A stretch of 64,000 nt of DNA from Gymnopilus junonius. Taxonomy: Eukaryota > Basidiomycota > Agaricomycetes > Agaricales > Galerinaceae. Positions 59,292-64,000 of this stretch are shown in pieces (the stretch's first letter is position 1; every line of letters starts with the position of its first letter). The notes beneath the pieces were generated by a model. The model searched no databases and was not told the DNA's origin. It saw nothing but the letters and a program-made list of their open reading frames with translations. Location of the stretch: NCBI GenBank assembly GCA_015501075.1, contig JADNYJ010000093.1, positions 92,507 to 156,506 on the forward strand, in the 5' to 3' direction. Both the position numbers and the translations under genes were made by a program.

Positions 59292-60087
59292 GGGCTCACT
59301 TTCTATAGGTGTGGGCCCGCCTAATATTAAATTAAATTAAATTAATTAAATCGAAGAAGGGAGGGAAGAAATAAATAAATTACGCAGTGTCTATATAGGT
59401 GAAGGTCATCTAGCATGCTGTGCTTTGATGAAATCTGCAGGGGCCAAAAGCAGTCCATTTTTTCGAGGCGCACTTCGCGCATTTGGGTATGAAATTGATC
59501 TGGTCCTTGATTTGGGTAGGTCCAAGTACCACATTATTTTTTCCTACCGCGCTTCGCGCAGCCCTCTCAATATGCATATGCACCAAGAACTGTGAATTGC
59601 ATAGATGCCTTTCAAATACTCCATGGTGGGGAGGAGAACAGGGTGGATTTTTGATTTATCTACCTCAAATGACCAGGATTATTTATTTTTCTAACGCGCT
59701 TCATGCACCCTCCCCATCCTCTTTAAATGTTACCCAGATTAAAATTTTTATCTTATTTTTCAAGCTCTCCAGATGCCTTCCAATCTTCGAAAGAATGTAT
59801 GCAAAAGGGCCAGTTCATCACCTGACTGCGCTGACCTAATGAGTTTCCTTGTACAGTGGTGTTCATTGAGTGGCCTCCTGAGCTAAGGAAAAGGTCAAAT
59901 ATTCTAAAATTTACCCCATGTTCGGGAATCAGGCTCATCTCACTGATTTATACTCTGGTTCCGGACTTTCGCACCCCAGAACATGTCGAAGTAGCTGCAT
60001 TATTTGGCTGAGTTACTTTGTTTGTACATGATTATATTTTCAAACTCAGTTATATCATATTTGGCCCACACTATAGAAAGTGAGCCC
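59292..60087. mobile_element. 796-bp MITE-like element with 6-7 bp target duplication
   Basis: Ends GGGCTCACTTTCTATAGGTG / CACTATAGAAAGTGAGCCC, flanked by ATGTTG at 59286-59291 and 60088-60093 (ATGTTGG if shifted by one). A related sequence without the insertion lies at 29650-29740. The interior has recurring CGCTTCGCGC-like motifs and no gene. Superfamily not assigned. Confidence 0.75.
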
Positions 60088-60093
60088 ATGTTG

Positions 60094-60555
60094 GTGAGGG
60101 ATTGCAATTCTGATTCTGAGTTCGAAAACATGTGATTGGAAGTGCACGGACCGGGTTCGAGGCTCCCAATACCATCACATTTGGCACCCAAATATTGGCC
60201 ATGGGCTCATTTTGCACCATGTAATCTGTATCTGTATTTATATAAAATTATAGGTAGTGTAGTCATACAGAGTGTATTTCAATGAAATAAATGGGATTTT
60301 AAAGTTATTTAGCTCTACAACCACTGAGACACAAGAGTAGACATCTCTCAGCAGCAGCTCTTTGAGAATTTCTTCTATAATATTTCTCAAGAGCCCTACT
60401 CTACATTTAATACTGCCTGGTAAACAGATTCAGGACATAAAGTTGCATATGAAGCAAGATTTTGACGAGTAATCAAGTTGTTGCTGCTATGCTCACCTAC
60501 GTAAATCAAGGGCCTAGGGGAAGTTCTGCAAGTGATAAGATGCCATTCCTAAGAA
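60094..60555. other. No gene; repeat flank
   Basis: Starts with the right flank of the MITE, shared with 28465-28530 and 29650-29740. The rest is AT-rich without coding signal. Confidence 0.3.
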
Positions 60556-60860
60556 ATCTAGGTGAGTATCTGTATCTAGGCGAGTATCTGGCATCCAATG
60601 AGAAAATTTTGAGAAAAAGGGTCATATTTTATCTCATCTACGCGAGTATCAGATCTGCGAGAAATATTTCACAGGTATTGTGCATCAAACCATTGCACAG
60701 CACTCCGACAGACCGTTTGAACCAGCACACAACAAGTTTTGAGGAATATTAGAGAGGTTGAATTCCCCTCTTTCTTTTCTCTCTCTCCTTCTTTTCTTTT
60801 TTTTTTTCTTTTTATTTTTGCCTCACAAACACCGCTATCCGGCCTGATTTTTGCCTGATT
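60556..60860. repeat. Third copy of the GCGAGTATC / CTTTTT-tract repeat
   Basis: GGTGAGTATCTG (60562), GGCGAGTATCTGG (60578) and ACGCGAGTATC (60640), then a T/C-rich tract (60764-60820), then CACAAACACCGCTATCCGGCC. Same landmark order as 28799-29125. Confidence 0.6.
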
Positions 60861-61125
60861 TTTTGTACTTTTCCTAAGTGCTGCAGTCCCGTCCTTCCTT
60901 GGCCCAGAAGACTCAAGAAGAACAACAACTCATCAAGGGTCGCTACAGCCAAAGGTATCGTTTACACCCTCACCTGACCTGGAAGTAAGGCCAACATGCC
61001 TCTGATGCTTTTTTCTTGGCCAAGTTGTGCTCCACCTTACTCGATCCGTTACACTTTGTCTTTGTTAAAGGTTTGTCCAGTGACTTGCACTGATTCACTT
61101 TCTCCACTGTTTCACTCACCTCGAC

Positions 61126-62327
61126 ATGTCATGCCATCCTTTCCTCCCATCCCATCATCTGGACAGTCCAAGTCAGACAGTTATCCCGATGCCACTGGAT
61201 CCCACAGGAATACTTGAGCTCCGCGTCAACTCCCCGTCCGTCCGTCTCTATCCCATAGCACCAATAACGATTTCCGACGACATCCTCGCCGCCACAGCCA
61301 TGACCCCTGGCGCTAACTCTCCATCTACCCCCTCGATATGCCTTCTCAGAGGACCCCTTGATGATTTCGTTCGATACTCCCGCCAAGAGGCGTCTAAATG
61401 GTTGATGGATATTGCCCATGATATTTGCGATCCTGCCGACCACCGTGGTTCATTGCTGGTATGGAAGGAGCCGCAGCAGCAGTGGCGCCCTGTTGCCACC
61501 ACAGACCCGTTGACTGCGTCGATTTACCGCTACGATCTTCCAGTCGGAATTACGGTTGGCCTCTCGAAAATTAGTCAGCACGTGGGGAAATCCGTTACCA
61601 GCTCGACCGGGAATGCAAGCGCCATGGCCGATCGCGTGAAGGAGCGCGATGGACAGTGCTGGGTGACGACGATATTTGATCCACTAGCGAACAGTCACAT
61701 TTGTCCCAAGCGCATGGGGGACCATGTTGGGCGAATCATCTTCCATACTTTCACATCTCTCCCCCTTCCTCCAAATCTCTCAATCTACAACGAAATTTTT
61801 GGCCTGTGTTTGTCGAGGACGCTCGATGCATGGTTTGATAATTATGAGATGGGCCTTCGTTTTGTCTCCCCGGTGAGGAGTTCTTCTCTTCTCATCTTTT
61901 AAATTTCCACTGATCAACCGTTTAGAACAATTACGAGTGTCATATGTTTTCTTTCGAACCACCTGATATGGAGGACACGATATACGGAAGATTTCGGAGA
62001 CCAACAGGCCACCCCGCCATCCATGGGCACCATGCAAGCCCTCCCCACCCACAGCTCAATAATGTTCCTCCTCCCGGCCTCTTTCGTTGGCACTACCTTC
62101 AGTGCATACTCAAGAGATTTGCCCATGACGACTACAAAAATCTCGAGAATATTAACTTGTCCGAGTTACCTCTTCGTATGGAGGGGGATTCTGATGACGA
62201 TGGCACGGACAGCGAGGCGGAATGGCCATCAAAGTGTTTGGATCTTGGGAGAGTTGTGGAGAACAGTTTACAGGAGCGTGAGCAGCGCGACCGAGCGGTT
62301 GAGACGTGGCTCTCAGAGACCATGTAA
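61126..62327 (+). CDS. HNH-nuclease-like protein, two exons, intact
   Basis: Exons 61126-61872 and 61926-62327 (53-bp GT-AG intron) give 382 residues without stops. RDGQCWVTTIFDPLANSHIC, then PKRMGDH, matches the HNH_2-type core of a basidiomycete family. The usual downstream N/H block appears as NEIFGLCLSRTLDAWFDN, with Asp where bacterial members have His (LH-x2-FD). The C-terminal half has DDYKNLENINLSELPLRMEG and an acidic tail. Nuclease activity is inferred, not shown. The decayed sister at 18340-25829 is about 95% similar by eye, so the pair is a recent duplication. The upstream region matches the sister to about 61000; the start could be the ATG at 61126 or slightly different. Confidence 0.8.
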
Positions 62328-62439
62328 ATCCTGCCTCTTATATTTCTTGACTCGTTTTGTTGTTGCCACAGGATTCGAACAAGATCTAGACATCGCATTT
62401 GCATGATGGTTGCTGAGACGCCTCGTTACGATGCCAATC

Positions 62440-62930
62440 TACTGACATTGATTCAGAACGTACAGAGGTGGTGCCGTTACATTGAAGGTCAACGGACTGT
62501 CATTGCCACCAAACGGACTGCCAAATACGCCCTCGAGTGGGCCATCGAAGTCAAGAAAGGTCTTATCCGAGTCCCTTCACCTATGTCTATGGCAGCTAGT
62601 CGTGCGTATTCTCGACCCAACCTGTCGCTGCCTTCTACTTATCTGCCGATATACCTAATAGCATGTGCAACAATCGAGATGCCACTTGCGCGCGGATGTC
62701 TGTGCATATCCTTAGCTCAAAGTCCTATCCACGGCTTACAAGCCTACATCGAAGAACGCGTCTTCCTTTGCTCATTGGTGATCTACGCCTCGAGATCTAG
62801 GATTTCACCCTCGAACGAGTTCTCAGTGAGCCGGACGGTGATGGGAGCATCCTAGTCCAGGTTGTTGGTTTTAGCACGAAGCGGCGTTGTGTCGGCGGCC
62901 GTCTGTATCGAGCGGGACGGTCTGGAGAGA
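62440..62930. pseudogene. Scrambled pyruvate dehydrogenase E1-alpha fragments
   Basis: Plus strand: IATKRTAKYALEWAIEVKKG (near 62500-62560) matches [20 protein letters not shown] of the complete gene, and SPIHGLQAYIEE (near 62720-62755) matches [12 protein letters not shown]. From 62770 the sequence matches exon 2 of the same gene in reverse complement (GGTGATCTACGCCTCGAG; CGAACGAGTTCTCAGTGAGC; GTCTGTATCGAGCGG). A 3' part in forward orientation is thus joined to a 5' part in inverted orientation, with internal deletions. Confidence 0.75.
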
Positions 62931-63669
62931 GTCCGAGAAACGGGGTGGGTTAGATTAGGTTAGCGGACATTCTGTAATATTTTACGGGAAGAAGGGGGTA
63001 GGGTTGTGAATAGATGGAACATATAGACTTACAAGTTTTTTTATGTGACGGAGCCTGACTAAGGAGATCATTTTGTGAGGAGCAAGGATATCGACGTGCT
63101 CGCGTCGGGTGGGGGTTGAAATAAATCACTTTCGTGAGAATTCTTTGACGTCAACGCGCTTTCGGTCTACCCTCTTCCAGTCGTCGCCTCCATCTCTGAG
63201 TGACTCTGAGCCCTTGAACATCTTAATCATTCCTCGCTGCTTACATCTCGATCCCGGTATCCTCACCAGGCAATCTAGGCCTCTTCCTGTGTCGACCTAG
63301 ATTCTCTTTATCAGTTTCCGATTGTCTCCGGAGACGTATCGAGGCTATGTGCCTCTCGCAGAAGTAATTGTAGTCGTCATCCTCTCTCTCTACAATTTAA
63401 AAATTGGGAAATAGCAATGAACTGGGGCGTAGTCAATCCAACGTGGAAATTAGGAGTTGTGTGGCTGGTAAGGAATCTACGTGACAATTAAGACGAGGCT
63501 CGACGGACGCTTGATGCATTCTCAGCTCTGCTATGGCCATTTTTATACCTCGCTATGAGGAATCGCATGCTGTGCAATGTGGCAATTCTCAGCCCCTCCT
63601 TTCTTCTATCACCCTTCTCAATAACTCGCTACACTCAACATCGCCGTCGAATTTCTCGAACTACAAACC
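62931..63669. other. No gene seen
   Basis: Sequence between the PDH fragments and the terminal STAND-like exon. No motif-bearing frame. Confidence 0.25.
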
Positions 63670-64000
63670 ATGGACAATTCTGGTTCTGGTACTCAGCATA
63701 CCCGTACGTCTGATCGCTGGTTCTCTTGATCCGCCCTGTTTTCTGACAGGACCGTAGTCTTGCACCGCAGGAAGGGACTACGGTGTCGCAGCAATTGTTT
63801 AACGGAGCTCGAGACGTTGTGATCCATAATTCTACCGTTATCATCGTTGGAGGAAACATCAACCATAACTCCTCTGGCACGACGATGTTCCATGCCTAGA
63901 TTCAACGGCTCTGCTTATACTGATGGGGTGGAAGGAGCAAACATCGACCTAAGCCAAGAGAGGCCTGCAGGTGCATACCGTTGGGCATTTGCTACCCAAA
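63670..64000 (+). CDS. Probable N-terminus of a STAND/NACHT gene, runs off the window
   Basis: An ATG at 63670 opens MDNSGSGTQHTRTSDRW. After a probable intron, GTTVSQQLFNGARDVVIHNS and TVIIVGGNINHNSS appear (63775-63885). The pattern FxxARDVxIxNSTxxxVGGNxN is the usual leader before fungal NACHT domains, as in the STAND-ankyrin gene at 50400. A TAG follows MFHA at about 63897, which may be the start of an intron region or a disabling stop. The P-loop would lie beyond the right edge. Confidence 0.45.

Overview
The window reads as nuclear DNA of a basidiomycete fungus, most likely an agaricomycete. Coding exons are split by GT-AG introns of about 45-60 bp. The gene content is typical of that group: STAND/NACHT NTPase genes, an HNH-nuclease family, a USP-like protease with a PHD finger, and a mitochondrial pyruvate dehydrogenase E1-alpha gene. 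Ty3/Gypsy, PIF/Harbinger and hAT-like elements fill much of the rest. I saw no convincing tRNA, rRNA or CRISPR array.

Layout. 0.5-4.8 kb (-): USP-like/PHD gene. 5.0-6.3 kb (-): frameshifted NACHT pseudogene. 8.0-9.6 kb (-): two-module F-box-like gene. 6.9-11.5 kb: three small elements built on short palindromic motif arrays. 12.5-17.7 kb: sparse, with gene remnants that include a PDH E1-alpha fragment and the 5' part of a STAND gene. 17.9-25.8 kb: an HNH-nuclease paralogue killed by a nonsense change, with a thymidylate synthase fragment beside it and a full-length Ty3/Gypsy element (18819-25101, LTRs differing at one base) inserted in it. 28-49.5 kb: a CpG-poor block of nested repeats holding a decayed gene that joins an RNase-H/DDE-like core to a DEDDy exonuclease, a 10-kb minus-strand Ty3/Gypsy element with two MITEs inside it, and a STAND-ankyrin pseudogene split by another MITE. 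52.2-53.7 kb (+): PDH E1-alpha gene carrying four single-base indels. 55.3-58.9 kb: complete PIF/Harbinger element. 59.3-60.1 kb: MITE with an empty-site relative in the window. 61.1-62.3 kb (+): intact HNH paralogue followed by scrambled PDH fragments. 63.7 kb to the end: probable N-terminus of another STAND gene.

Main themes. (1) Almost every nonsense codon in the decayed elements is TGA where the family context expects CGA arginine, which points to methyl-CpG deamination. (2) Three hAT-like MITEs have clean 8-bp target duplications, and each carries its own palindromic motif array. (3) The order of insertions can be read from target duplications and an intact paralogue. (4) The 30-35 kb gene has an architecture I do not recognise as a described transposon and is the best candidate for something new.

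Limits: I had no alignment or database search. Exon joins and family names come from reading motifs, and indels in otherwise clean genes could be assembly errors.
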